Part shown: one piece after another, positions 19,904-31,347 of the stretch | Position numbering within the stretch: position 1 is the first letter of the stretch | Layout of the letters: each line of letters opens with the position of its first letter | NCBI GenBank assembly: GCA_956465555.1 | Contig: OY101117.1 | Coordinates: 1,302,001 to 1,366,000 of the forward strand | Source: Nitzschia sp. pyKryTriq1 | Taxonomy: Eukaryota; Bacillariophyta; Bacillariophyceae; Bacillariales; Bacillariaceae | Length of the DNA: 64,000 nt | Direction: 5' to 3' | Made by a program: the position numbers and the translations under genes | Notes under the pieces: generated by a model | Database searches by the model: none | What the model was told of the DNA's origin: nothing | The model's input: only the letters and a program-made list of their open reading frames with translations

Positions 19904-22186
19904 GGCGTTTTTGGGTTTCTTGCCTATCACGTGAGGTAAATGCTGAGAGAAAGTGGCGCGCTGCGTTGCCGATGGTTCCAGGATGTTTTTTATGAGATAA
20001 AAGCTGAAGAAGAAGAATCGATCATCTGAATGTTTTCCGACAAGGGCCCCCACACGTCGACGTCGGTGGCAGGTGTGGGTTCTTCGTTTGTTGGGGCGAG
20101 TCACACTCCGCCGTCCTCATTTTTCGCGTAGAATTTGGTACAAAGTCAACGCATTCAATGTTCGAGGTTTCCTTGTTCAAAAAAAATGAGATAAAAGCTT
20201 TCTTCCACGTAATTTTGTAGTAGTGAGTCTACTTGCGATTTTCTTAGTGTTTGGGGGCATATACACGTCGAGCGCTCACTGTGTTTCCTCTCGATAAATG
20301 AGCAGGGCGACATACGTTGCTTCGCGCGCTGCTTGTGAGTTCTCACCCCGGCGGCGGCCTCCACACACCAGCTTCTCTTCACTGATGATGATTTGGAATG
20401 TTGAATCAAGAAGACGAAGATTCTTCTTGATTCTGGTCGGGAAACCAAACGAATCACACCGGGTTTGTTAATTGCTGCAGCTGTTGATGATTATAACCAT
20501 CATTGAGCAATAATTCTATCTTAGTTAAAGATGCAGCAGCTTCTTCGAATTCAGAATGTCCCAAGTACTACTCGTCGTATCATTGTTTTTGTTGACGTGG
20601 TCGTGGTCGTCTCGTTCATTCCCACATAATCATCCACGGGTCCTCCAGAAGAGCTATTTACTACGCGTAGCGATGCGACCGACCTTCTTCTTCGTTCTGC
20701 CTTTACGTATTGTCAAAAGATATGTGTTTGAGAGGCTACTACAAGTTGCCGGAGGAGCTTTTCAATCACATCCTGGCGGGAGCCAGCGGTTCATCCTTAG
20801 TATTTCATACATTCTTCGCACCAAACCCACCCAATTGGCTGCTGCCATTAGCAGTACGTACAAGTAGACCTCGTCCGAATTGAATACCAATACTGATAAT
20901 GTAGTACGAGCTAAGGGTGCCATCATTTACGTTGTATGATAGGTTCTTCGAGGACGAATATCTAAAGAGTACTCGTCATAGTACTCGCACAATGACAAAT
21001 TACAGGGGGTAGAATGCAAAAGGAGATGTCGCGCAGCAAGCGCACACATGCATCTATTCTGATTCATACTCGTAAATCTACTTCATCGAAAATCTCAAAG
21101 CAGTGGCTGGCCGTCAGTCAAAGTCATTGTCCGTAGTCAGTACCACTACTGAGTTCCAGGTACTGTACCTGTACTGTACGATTGCTGAAGGTAGCATTCT
21201 ATTCTCGATCGAGAATGCATACAATGTATGCATTCCAATTTCAGATAACATTTCGACATCCCCAGGTTTTGAAAACCTGGGAATGATCAACAGAAAAGGA
21301 AATGAGGTGGCCAAAAGTAAATACTAGATGACAACATTCATACCAATACTTACTACTTTACCAGAAATGACCAAAGAATTGACCCAGTGTGACGCGACTG
21401 ATGAAAGTCATAAAAAGAAATTACCGTTCCAATAGATCCAAGACGGCACAGTATTCTTGATATAACTTGCGACAATCCGACAGTCTTGGGTATTTGGTGA
21501 ATAGTACGGTCAATTGAAGGGAAACGAGGCCCGCCATGGTCGGATTGTGTATTTTCGCCAAGATTGCAAACATTTTGATACACAGCGCGCGTAGAATCAG
21601 CACTGCGCGGCGAATTGCACACATTTTGGGAACCGGTAGCCGGTACCAGGTATGAGTACTGTACAAATAATTATCCGTTATCGATCTTCCACTAAATCGG
21701 AAGATACGTGTACTATCTGTAACAACATCATTGCATACAGGAACGAGGACGACGTGCGAAGAATTATCGCCCAGCAACTTTTTGTTCTCCACCGGATGAT
21801 AGTAGAAACCATGCAATAAATAAGGCGTATAAGCCCATTGTCAACTTCCTCATTCTTTTCGGCATTTGGTTTGACATTGTTGCACAGAGAAAGAAAAGAA
21901 TCTTAAAAAATTCCTTCACTGCTGCGAGTTATTGTACCGGTACGTGTAGTGCGCAACTTAAAAAAAACTGGCACCGCGGCGAGCGAGGACTCCACACACC
22001 CCTGCGGGTAGAGTAGATACCGGTAGTACAGCCCCAACGGGTTCACTAACTTTTCTCTCAGCCTTCAAAAGGTTGCAAGCGAGGGCCAATAACTCTCTCA
22101 AGATCATCGCATCTTATGAACTGAAACAAAGCTAAACATAGTAGACTATCAGCAGTATCAGAAGAAGAACTATTTCAAGAAAGAAG
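19904..22186. other. Long divergent intergenic region, 2.3 kb
   Basis: Lies between the Cys/His-domain gene and the urea transporter. GTAC/GGTACC words occur near 21150-21185, 21630-21665, 21935-21950 and 22018-22035. A self-complementary TTCTCGATCGAGAA lies near 21201-21214 and CCAGGTTTTGAAAACCTGG at about 21262-21280. Open frames at 20556-20867 and 21421-21816 lack domains or an ATG and were not called. Confidence 0.5.
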
Positions 22187-24475
22187 ATGCCCGTCGAGCA
22201 AGTGAATGCATGGGCCTCCTATGAGAAGACGGCCAAAGAGGCCCGTACTCTGAATCATGGCACCAGGGAAGTCACTTATACCAGGCAGCAGTACCCAAGG
22301 GAACTTCGTCACCGTCTACCATCTCAAAGTCATCACTCTATCCAGTTATCCGATTTGAGTGGCCATGGTGAGCATTACAGACTCTATTCATCTCATAAAA
22401 ATCTCATGAACGTTTCTAGCCATAAAGCTCCTTTAGGGCTATCTATGTCGCGCCACAGCGCAGTACTAACACCAAATATGGCCGCAGCGAGCAAGAACTC
22501 GCCAACAACCTCTGGGTTTTTTGAGACGCTCCAAACCGAAAAATCGAAGAGTCCCAGAGTATCTGTGGATATGGGCGAGCAGGAAGAGCCGAAAGAAGAA
22601 CTCGACGATAAAACGTTGGATGTTATCAGGGACACTTTTCCGATTTTCTTTGAAGATCCAGTCGAGGCGAAGAAAGATCGACCGATCGGAATCAAGTCAT
22701 TCTTCGCAAGTATCAATGCGACAATGCCCTGGCAGTATGATGCTGTTGACTCTGTTTTCCTCAAATTCCTGAGCACATGCCTCCGTGGAATAGGGCAGGT
22801 CTACTTTCAAAACAATCCTGTTAGTGGACTCCTCATACTGATGGGAATGTTTCTTCAGTCAAGTAGGATTACTGTCCATGGGATAATTGCGCTAGTTTCT
22901 GGAACATCCGTTGCTCTTCTTCTTGGATTTGATGTTGGACTTGCAAGGTCTGGTCTCTTCGGATATAATCCATATCTTGTTGGCCTTGCGATTGCTACGT
23001 TTGACGGCGCACAGGACAATACAGACTACAATCCCTCAATTCTTATTTCGACGATTGTCTTTTCAAGTCTCGCACCGGTTGTCTTCGTTATGCTTGGGAA
23101 GTTGTTGGTTCCCTACAAGTCGCCTCCGTTAACTTTACCTTTCAACTTGGTGACCATCCTTTTCATTGCTGCGTCCGCTAATATGAACCGTATTGACTTC
23201 AATCCTGTTGTCACTCCAGCTCTTCCCGACTATGAGTCTCCTCCATTTGATGGAATCACAGTGAAGGCCTTCTTTGCTGGGACGATTCGAGGTGTCGGTC
23301 AAGTTTTCTTGGCGGACAATGTTGTGTCAGGTGTACTAGTCCTCCTTGGTATTGCTGTTTGTTCCCGAATCTCAGCCGTTGCTGCTTTCACGGGCTCGGC
23401 TCTCGGGGCTGCAACTGCACTGGCTGTGGGAGTGCCAGGATCAGCTATCGAATTGGGTATGTTCGGGTTTAACGCAAGTTTGTCTGTTACTGCCATGTTC
23501 ATGTTCTACTCCCCTTCGATTGGAGCGGGCGTCCTTGCGACGATGGCAGGAGTCGCTACCGTTTTCACCCAGCAGGCCTTGGCAACAATGTTAGAGCCTT
23601 TTGGCCTACCATTCCTAACCTTGCCTTTCTGCCTGGTTGGACTCCCGTTTATCATCATTCAAGGCACCACATCAATCGTCGTTGCAGTTCCACTTTCATC
23701 AATGACAATTCCTGAGGATCATTTTCGGACTGTCAGTGTGTTGGAAGATGGATTTTCCTTCCTGAAGGAATGCTTGGATACTGATACAGAACGACCACGA
23801 AGATTGTCGAGGGCCCGTAGCCGGGAAATGACGAAGTCATTGTCCCGTCTCAACGTCCTCATATCAGAAACCGACCGCGAGGCCGATGAAGGGAACAAAG
23901 TGATGAAACGATTCTTTTGCTTCATAGGGACGGATCCCGATGCAGAAATCAAAGCATCCGCTTTGGCTTTGTTCAAAAAGCTCGATATCAACAAGATGCA
24001 TTCCATCCACATTGATGACGTGGTGAAGGTACTTCAGCAAGCTGGACTGGTGGACAAAGAGTCCTTGCATTTCGCCCGTTTGATTCTTGATCTGGTGGAC
24101 AGCGACGAGTCCTTGACTATCGACAAACATGAGTTTGTTGCGTTTGCGGTTGTGGGGGCGTCTATCGACACGATTCGTCACCAGCTTCTAAAATTTTTTG
24201 CATTTGTGGACGAAGACGGGAATGGCAAAGTCGCTTTCGATGAGATCAACCATGGGCTTGAATATCTTGGTCAACCAAGACTTACGGCCGAGGAAAGTGA
24301 CATGTTGCTGGAGCTGACACATACCGAAGGTGACGAGATCGATGTTATCGACTTGCTGAATGTGTTGACTATCGCAAAAATGACATCCCTAGTCGACGCC
24401 TTTCATAGTGGCGCAGCGTTCGATTCAACATCGAAAGATGGGATAGCCACCTCGAAAGATGGGGGTGGCCCATAA
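22187..24475 (+). CDS. Urea transporter fused to EF-hands
   Basis: A single 762-residue exon. Residues 1-175 are a Ser-rich cytosolic head. About 185-520 is a urea transporter (SLC14/UT) with its two homologous halves, each carrying the signature (NNPVSGLLILMG near 209, DNVVSGVLVLLG near 376) and the pore motifs TLPFNL and TLPFCL. The rest is cytosolic with four EF-hand-like units: two have complete calcium loops (DSDESLTIDKHE near 637 and DEDGNGKVAFDE near 674) and two are degenerate. UT proteins are normally about 340-400 residues without EF-hands, so this is a lineage-specific fusion. Diatoms have a urea cycle and use urea, so calcium-gated urea flux is a plausible role. Confidence 0.92.
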   Translation: MPVEQVNAWASYEKTAKEARTLNHGTREVTYTRQQYPRELRHRLPSQSHHSIQLSDLSGHGEHYRLYSSHKNLMNVSSHKAPLGLSMSRHSAVLTPNMAAASKNSPTTSGFFETLQTEKSKSPRVSVDMGEQEEPKEELDDKTLDVIRDTFPIFFEDPVEAKKDRPIGIKSFFASINATMPWQYDAVDSVFLKFLSTCLRGIGQVYFQNNPVSGLLILMGMFLQSSRITVHGIIALVSGTSVALLLGFDVGLARSGLFGYNPYLVGLAIATFDGAQDNTDYNPSILISTIVFSSLAPVVFVMLGKLLVPYKSPPLTLPFNLVTILFIAASANMNRIDFNPVVTPALPDYESPPFDGITVKAFFAGTIRGVGQVFLADNVVSGVLVLLGIAVCSRISAVAAFTGSALGAATALAVGVPGSAIELGMFGFNASLSVTAMFMFYSPSIGAGVLATMAGVATVFTQQALATMLEPFGLPFLTLPFCLVGLPFIIIQGTTSIVVAVPLSSMTIPEDHFRTVSVLEDGFSFLKECLDTDTERPRRLSRARSREMTKSLSRLNVLISETDREADEGNKVMKRFFCFIGTDPDAEIKASALALFKKLDINKMHSIHIDDVVKVLQQAGLVDKESLHFARLILDLVDSDESLTIDKHEFVAFAVVGASIDTIRHQLLKFFAFVDEDGNGKVAFDEINHGLEYLGQPRLTAEESDMLLELTHTEGDEIDVIDLLNVLTIAKMTSLVDAFHSGAAFDSTSKDGIATSKDGGGP

Positions 24476-25150
24476 TATTGATCCTTCAGTCAATCCTGTG
24501 ATAGCTGGTGATGCTTTCTGTTCACTGCACAGACTACAGCTACCGGAGGATCGCGAGCTCCTCTCCCGTATGGTTCCTTGAAAGTGGCAATCTAGGTTTG
24601 CACATCAGCCACCGACCAAACTGGATTCTTGTTTCGTGTTGACCAACTAGTTCTCCGACGATACTTCACCATCTAAGAGTACAAGTACCCATCCCAGCAT
24701 CATTTCATGTACCACTACTTTTTAATATATACACGATGATTCTTTATATAAAACAACAGCATAACCAAGACTGAACATTGAAAAGTCTCCAGCAGTACGA
24801 GTACACCAGGTACGATTCGTACTAATACTTGTATTCTCTCTCTCTCTCTCCTACTACTAGTAGAGAGTAGCTAGAGTAGAAGAAAGTACCAGGTACGGTA
24901 GAGAGAGAGAGCTCTACTAGTCTACCAGGTACTCTATTCTATTCTACTTGTACCGGTACGGTACAGTACGAGTACTAGTACTGTTACCTGGTACTGTAGA
25001 GAGTTTCCCACCATTCTATTCGAAGCAGTCAACTTCCCCCATCCCGTTCTTGTTTCGAAAAGAACGCCCGATACCGCGTACACACGTGCTACCGAAATCA
25101 AACTTCAAACACAAGATGATCCATGCCCATAGTGTGTTTCAGTGTCAACA
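24476..25150. promoter_or_regulatory. Intergenic with dense GTAC and CTCTC palindromes
   Basis: Upstream of the GT8 gene. From about 24795 to 25005 nearly every word is palindromic: ACCAGGTAC, CTACTACTAGTAGAGAG, ACCGGTACGGTAC, AGTACTAGTACT. This is one of the clearest examples of both repeat types side by side. A TATATAAAA stretch lies near 24754. Confidence 0.5.
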
Positions 25151-28100
25151 ATGGCATGGCAACTAAGAACCGACTTTGCAGGATTATTCGAAGTGCGAGT
25201 AGGCAGGAAGAGGAGGGGCAATGCCTTGAGAGCCGAGCAGAATTCTGCGAAAACGGGCTTTTCCGGTGTAAAAACCCGGCTGTTGTTGCTCTGGGTGGCT
25301 TTCTTGGCTTCAATTTTTGTTTCCATTCAAAATGTTTTCGGGAATTCGCTTTCCGCGTACTTGCCATCCGATGGGAGTGATGTGCCATATTTTGGACTGA
25401 ACGGAGCCTTGACCATATTGGAATCTTCCTTTGGGTCTGCTCGATCGCCTTCCAGGATTACAATTGCCTACGCTGTATCCATAACGGCCTGCCCCTTAGA
25501 CGGTGGTCGAGTGAGAGAGAGTTTAGTAGATGGTGCTGCCGTGCTCCACCAATCGATTAGACTTGCATCCAGACAGTCAAAATACGGTTACAAAATGATC
25601 GCATTCGTGCACCCCGATGCCCAAGGTTGCGTCGAGGCGTTGAAAAATTTGGGCTACGAAATTCAGATTCGTCTTACTCCCTTCAATGAAACCGAGATTC
25701 AAAGCCAAGATCTCCGCGACGCGCAGCGGAATTCTTGCTGTGGCGCAAAAGAGTACCTGAAGTTGTACTCGTATGTTTTGTTTGAATATCCTGTCGTGGT
25801 CCATCTGGATTTAGACTGCCTCATCTTGAAACCTTTGGATGATGTTTTTGATTTGATGCTCGACCCATCATTCGACCGAAGCCGCATCCCATCGATGTGG
25901 CTCCAGCCGGATGAGATCCCGGAAAAGGTAGATTTTTTGTTTACAAGAGACTACGGGATGGTGGAGGTGAGTATGGTCTGCGGTGTGAAGAGATTGTCCG
26001 TTGATTGATGGCAACGTCTAAGCGATTCGATGGTCTCATCTTTCTTTGCCGTGTCTTTGGGCGCTTTCTATCAATCCAAAAGCCTGGTCATCGGAAACCT
26101 CATCAGATTGGAGTTCAAGGAGGATTTCTTGTCATTCGACCAAACCAGACAGACTTTGATCGTAACGTCGAAATCATTCTGTCAAGCGGACACTTTTCTG
26201 GTTCTGACTGGGGTGGTGAATTGAAAGGCTATGGTGGCTATTATGGATCCGGGACCATCCAAGGACTTGCTAGCTATTATTATGGTGAATTCGCTCAGAA
26301 TCGGTCGGTAGAGCTCAACCGGTGCTACTACGATACCATGGTGGACAATGCTTACGGAGACCATGTCGATAAGAAGACGACGTGTCGTACTCTCGAGAAA
26401 GAGTGCCAAGACTGTCGTGAAATTCATATCAAAGATATTTACTCTGCCCATTTCACAAATTGTGGTAAACCATTCTGGTGTCCAAATCCAACAAATTGGT
26501 GGCATCGCCAGCCAGAAGCGGAAAAGCAGTATCGATTGTGCATGGAGTTGTTTCGGGAGTGGCATCTGGTACGATTGTCGCTGGAAAACGAGTGGGTCAG
26601 AAAATACCCCGAGTACCATCCAATCTATGGCGCTAAGCCCGACACCAACACGACGGAGGGTTTTTTTCTCAATTTCTCGCTTGGTCATTGCGAACTTGGC
26701 GGTGGCTACAAGCCTATGACATTTCCGCGGCTGAATTCGGGAGACATATCTTTGTTGCCCCATGAATTGCCCCATGAAGTGATCTTTGAAGGTGTCTTTC
26801 CACCAGAGAAAAGCGAAGGCGGTTTGGCAAACAGTATGCTATCAAATACGGCTTTGCAACAAGAGAATTCAATCGAAACCATTCAGGCTGGGACCCATGC
26901 CTCCAGTCCAATGAGTACTGCGACGGACGTGACTGCAGAAACCACGAAGGTTACTCATTTTACTCGTGCGACTGTACCACCGGCTTCGAACAAAACCAAA
27001 ATCGCTTACGCTGTGTCGGTAACCAGCTGCAAACTTTCTTCGAATTTACTGGATGGAGGGGCCGTCCTGCACCAATCAATTCGTCTTGCTTCTGCTAATT
27101 CAAGCTACGGCTACCAAATGATTGCCTTTGTACATCCCGACGCAACTGAATGTGCTCCACACTTTCTCAACTTGGGATATGATGTGCAAATTCGTGACAC
27201 ACCCTTCAACGAGTCTGCCATACCGAATCCAGAACTTGTGGCAGCCCAAAGAGTGTCATGTTGTGGAGCCAAGGAATATATCAAATTGTACTCTTATGTG
27301 CAACACGATTTCCCTATCGTCGTTCATCTGGACCTCGACACCATAGTACTCAAGCCCATGGATGATATCTTCAGCTTGATGTTGGACCCAGTGTTCAATC
27401 GATCAAGAATTGATTCAATGTGGCTGAAACCTGAAGAATTCCCTGAACGCATTGATTTTATTTTCACCCGTGACTACAACATGGTCGAGTAAGTTTGATC
27501 GTATACCGCCTAAGGGGAAGCGACAAAGCCTCGTTCTAATCCTTTTTATTTTTCAATTACAGCCCACCAAATAAACAACCGCATCAGATCGGAGTCCAGG
27601 GAGGGTTTCTGGTCGTTCGTCCCAATGAGACCGATTTCCAGAAATTGGTTGATATAATATTGTCTGGAGGCGACTTTGGGGGTTTGTCAGAGTGGGGCGG
27701 CAGCAAGCTAGGATTTGGTGGATATTATGGTGCAGGAACTATTCAAGGACTCGCTAGCTACTACTACGGGCATTTCGCGAAGAATCGGTCTTTGGAGCTC
27801 AACAGGTGTTACTATGACGCCATGGTAGATGATCCAATGGGAAAAGATATGAGCCGCACTGACGAAGATGTAAAAAGATGCAGGACATTGGAAGAAACTT
27901 GTCAGGACTGTCGCACAGTGGATATCAATAAGATTTTCACAGCCCATTTTACAGTGTGCGGAAAGCCGTACAACTGTCCCAATTCCCACGTGCCCTTATG
28001 TAATAAATTGCATCACGAATGGCACCGGACAAGATTTTCCTTGGAAAAGGAATGGATGAACAGATTTGAAGGATACATCCCAGCGCAAGTCCAGAATGAC

Positions 28101-28214
28101 AATGAAGACTTCACTGAAGGCCACTGCGAACTTGACAAGCAGTCCCGCATCTACATTCCATTGAAATTTCCTGCGAAAGTGAACGTCACAGAAGATGTGG
28201 AAGACCTTTTCTAG
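25151..28214 (+). CDS. Double GT8-family glycosyltransferase
   Basis: Three exons, 25151-25966, 26083-27488 and 27563-28214, with introns of 116 and 74 bp, give 957 residues. A basic N-tail and one membrane segment (about 43-60) make it a type II Golgi/ER protein. Two full GT8 domains follow in one chain, each with YAVSxT, a GAAVLHQSIRLAS or GAVLHQSIRLAS block, HPDA, SCCGAKEYxKLYSYV, the metal-binding DxD (HLDLDC near 218, HLDLDT near 687), HQIGVQGGFLV, GSGTIQGLASYYY or GAGTIQGLASYYY and a Cys-rich tail. The second exon runs uninterrupted from domain 1 into domain 2, so they are one protein. Glycogenin-like GT8 enzymes use UDP-sugars; donor and acceptor here are unknown. The 3' end is 35 bp from the kelch stop. 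Confidence 0.9.
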
Positions 28215-28249
28215 AAGAGGAGTCATTCTGATTGTATCTTTCTTCTCGT

Positions 28250-29308
28250 TTAAGCTGACTTCAAGATCCACGGCTCTTCAAATGTCTTTTTTCCGAGCGG
28301 GTCATAACCGCCCTGAAGCAGGAAGCACGACGAACCAATCAGGCAAAAAGATGCAGCCACACGCCCTTCAGGCTTGACTGGTGTGTCGACGGGTTGCCAC
28401 GTTGCCTCGTTGTCCTTGACTGACAAGCGCCATGTTCCATCTTGCGGGATCAGCCCCATCCCCCCCTCATATCCCGTTGGCCCAATACTTGCCCCTCCGA
28501 AAATCAAGACTTGATCGTCCTCCAATTGCGCAGCACAAGCACTGGCGAGCGGCGGTGGGACTTGTTCACCAACATTGGACAACTTCATCCATACCCACTC
28601 TTTGCAATCCAAAACATAGGCATCTTGTGATAGCTGCTGTGTTTTCGTAGACCCGCCATAAAGAAGCATTTTCGACGTACCCAAAGGTGATATAGCGCAC
28701 ATGCTATATCCATCGGGACCACCGGTCGTTTCCTTTTCCACCAATTTAGCTTTTCCATCACCTGTCACCTCAAAGGTCAATATTCCCTTGTAGGTGTGAA
28801 GTATAATCGATGCATCTCCAGAACTCCCAGCAGCTGAAATAGTGCATGCCGTGTGTCGTGAGACTGGATAGGGCAACCGGATATCCATCATTTTCCAACT
28901 TGAGGTGACAGGGTCAAATTCCCATACATCGTCCAAAAATTCTCCTCCACTTCCGGGTGCACCTGGATCCCACCCTCCGAACAGATACATTTTGTCACCT
29001 AGCACAGCGCTTGCTCCGTACATTCGAACCCTTGGCCTTGCAGCACCACTCTCTTGATCTAGCAAGGTCCAACGTTCTTCTGTCCAATGCCAAGTATCAT
29101 CCGTGCAAGGCGATCCCGCAGGCCCCGTGAGACCACCAAACAATATGATTCCTTGATTACCGAGTGATCCAACTGACTGCCCGCTCACTTTCGGAGCCTT
29201 GGCAAGTGGGACTTTTGACCAAGACCACCCAGCTGCTACCCCTGATGGACCGTTCGTAGGCAGCATCACAAAGGCTATAGACAAAGCGTGGGCTTTTGCA
29301 ATCCTCAT
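28250..29308 (-). CDS. Kelch-repeat protein with N-terminal leader
   Basis: This 352-residue single-exon protein has four to five kelch blades, seen as GIILFGG, KMYLFGGWD, KMLLYGGS, VLIFGGAS and CFLLQGGYD, with Trp-containing strands between (DDTWHWTEERW, DDVWEFDPVTSSW, DAYVLDCKEWVWMK). The first about 26 residues (IAKAHALSIAFVMLPT, ending GVAAGW) resemble a signal peptide, so it may be secreted or lumenal. Kelch propellers usually bind proteins; no partner is implied by the sequence. It is convergent with the GT8 gene with almost no space between. Confidence 0.85.
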   Translation of the reverse strand: MRIAKAHALSIAFVMLPTNGPSGVAAGWSWSKVPLAKAPKVSGQSVGSLGNQGIILFGGLTGPAGSPCTDDTWHWTEERWTLLDQESGAARPRVRMYGASAVLGDKMYLFGGWDPGAPGSGGEFLDDVWEFDPVTSSWKMMDIRLPYPVSRHTACTISAAGSSGDASIILHTYKGILTFEVTGDGKAKLVEKETTGGPDGYSMCAISPLGTSKMLLYGGSTKTQQLSQDAYVLDCKEWVWMKLSNVGEQVPPPLASACAAQLEDDQVLIFGGASIGPTGYEGGMGLIPQDGTWRLSVKDNEATWQPVDTPVKPEGRVAASFCLIGSSCFLLQGGYDPLGKKTFEEPWILKSA

Positions 29309-30081
29309 CTTGTTGCTGCAAAATGGTCGATCGAAAAAGATCAGAATAAGCGTCAGTGCTCAGAAGACGGCGACTCCTGCCTCTCGAACTCTATGCAGAG
29401 AGTTGATGTTACGAACCCTCTGAGATGTTCGAATGATGATTGGTGGTGTCGAAGAAGAAAATCATCTAGCTACCGGTAGAAAGGGCTACATCATCAGAAT
29501 CGGATCTTGGATCCCTGGTGGATACCCCCAACGAACGAAGGACAGACAAGAAGTCGAACGAACACAAGATTTGAGCCGATACCGAAGAGAGACGACCGAT
29601 GGATCTCATAAGATCAGTGAAACTAAAGTAGTGATGACAATGTTGATAGAAAAGGTCTATTTCATAGAATTGTGAGAAAAGCTATCTAGGAGCCAATGCT
29701 GCTGTACGATGTTGGAAGAAGAGATCGATCAAGAAGATCTTGGTTTTGATTTTGTTCTTCCTCGTAACGGTCAGAAACGTCCGCATGAAACGGGCGCGCA
29801 CGAATGAAATCGGTCGACGACAGACGGAAGATTCGCATGAGTCCTGCTGCGATCTCGTTGTTCTGCGACAGATTCTTCAGGATCCTGCGTCTGTCATCGT
29901 CCGGACTCAGTTTACCACCATTCACCATCGTCATCGGAGCGGCGAAACGCGAAACCACGAACACCAAACAGCATCGACAGGGATCAAAATGGATCCTCGT
30001 CCCATCGTTGATCGTTGCAAGTGCTGTTATTGCATATAGTTGCTACAGAACCAGAGAAAAGGATCACCGCCCAGTATCACC
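29309..30081. other. Divergent promoter, kelch and AC40 genes
   Basis: Only one ACCGGTAG word is present (near 29472), fewer than in other divergent spaces. A minus-strand frame with an ATG near 29934 (82 codons to 29686, charged, no domain) and a plus-strand frame at 29804-30085 with one hydrophobic stretch overlap each other; neither is convincing. Confidence 0.45.
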
Positions 30082-31295
30082 ATGACAGCCTCGAAAGAAC
30101 GGACGGGAGTCTACAACGTTAAAGATAGCGGTCTGGAGTACCAACATTTGAAAGCAGGACCTCCCACTCCACAAGACGGCGAAGAATTTCTGCAACGGTT
30201 TCGGTAAGAAGACGGTCGCAGAACATGAACTGTCCCACCAAGTGGAAACATGCAAACAGCTGACCGTGAACGTTCTTGTCGATGAATGAAAACAGAGAGG
30301 GTTTTGGATTGAATATTTTGCATCAGGAGGACGATGAGCTAGTTTTTGAGTTAATTGGGTGCGATACTTCTTTCGCAAACGCGTTGCGAAGAATACTGCT
30401 GGCAGAAGTCCCGACAGTCGCTTTGGAATACATTTACATGTGGAACAATACGAGTCTAATTCATGATGAAGTCCTGGCACACCGGCTGGGATTGGTTCCG
30501 CTGAACGTGGATGCTCGTCTCTTTGACCCCATGGAAGACGGAGAGGATGCAACCGATCGCAACACAGTCGTATTTCAAATGAAAGTCACTTGCGAGAAGG
30601 GACCCGCAAAAGGATCCAATAAAGATACGGATGGTGGTGTGATGGAAATTGATCCTAGTGTATTGGAAAATGCTGATTTGGATAGAGCCGCGATGGCGGC
30701 AGCCAGAAAGGAGGCTATTGAGACACCTGGAAGACCCTACACAAAACATGTTTATTCTCGAGATTTGATCTGGATGCCGCAAGGAGATCAAGAGCAGCGG
30801 TTCCCAGAGGGTATCAAACCAGTTCACGACAATATTCTCCTCGCAAAGCTACGACCAGGTCAGGAGATAGAGTTGGAGGCGCATGGCAGAGTCGGCACAG
30901 GTGGGGATCACGCAAAGTTTTCGCCAGTTGCTACCGCATGCTATCGACTTCACACGGAAGTCACCCTCCTCGAGTCCGTTTTCGACGAGGATGCGGAGGA
31001 ACTCGTCCACCTCTACGAACCAGGCGTATTTGAGCTCGTCCCTTCTGATGTTCCGGGGAAGCGAGTAGAAGCGAAGGTTTGCAACGCCTACGCATGTACA
31101 ATGTCCAGGAATTATATGCGAAACCCAACGCTTGCCAAAGCAGTCAAGATGACAAGGATTCCAAACCATTTCATCTTTTCGGTCGAAAGCGTAGGAATGC
31201 AAAAGCCAGGGGTTTTGGTCGCAGAAGCTCTACGAGTGCTTCAGGGCAAGTGTGCTGCTTTGATGGAGCTGACTCGAGAACAAGAGGATTCGTAA
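30082..31295 (+). CDS. POLR1C: RNA polymerase I/III subunit AC40 (RPAC1)
   Basis: This alpha-like subunit is shared by RNA polymerases I and III and is needed for their assembly. Two exons, 30082-30203 and 30296-31295, with a 92-bp intron, give 373 residues (human 346). The junction reads FLQRFREGFGLNIL. Family blocks: TSFANALRRILLAEVPT, LAHRLGLVPL, YTKHVYSRDLIW, GRVGTGGDHAKFSPVATACYR and FIFSVESVGM. A KGSNKDTDGG insertion lies in the middle domain. The ATG at 30282 inside exon 2 would lose the N-terminal arm that the first exon supplies. A tandem hairpin repeat lies just downstream. Confidence 0.95.
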
Positions 31296-31347
31296 GATAC
31301 ATAGGAGTATGATGTGCTGTGGGAACAGACAGTCGAAGTGTAGTGCT

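Noticed and set aside
20556-20867. 103-codon frame with a hydrophobic start
   Set aside because: Has an ATG and a signal-like start, but the rest has no family resemblance and it stands alone in a promoter region; too weak to call.
21421-21816. 131-codon minus-strand frame
   Set aside because: Opens at TTG, not ATG, and part of its protein is encoded by GTAC palindrome repeats.
29686-30085. Overlapping short frames upstream of AC40
   Set aside because: The plus-strand frame overlaps the AC40 start in another frame and the minus one lacks a domain; likely untranslated leader.
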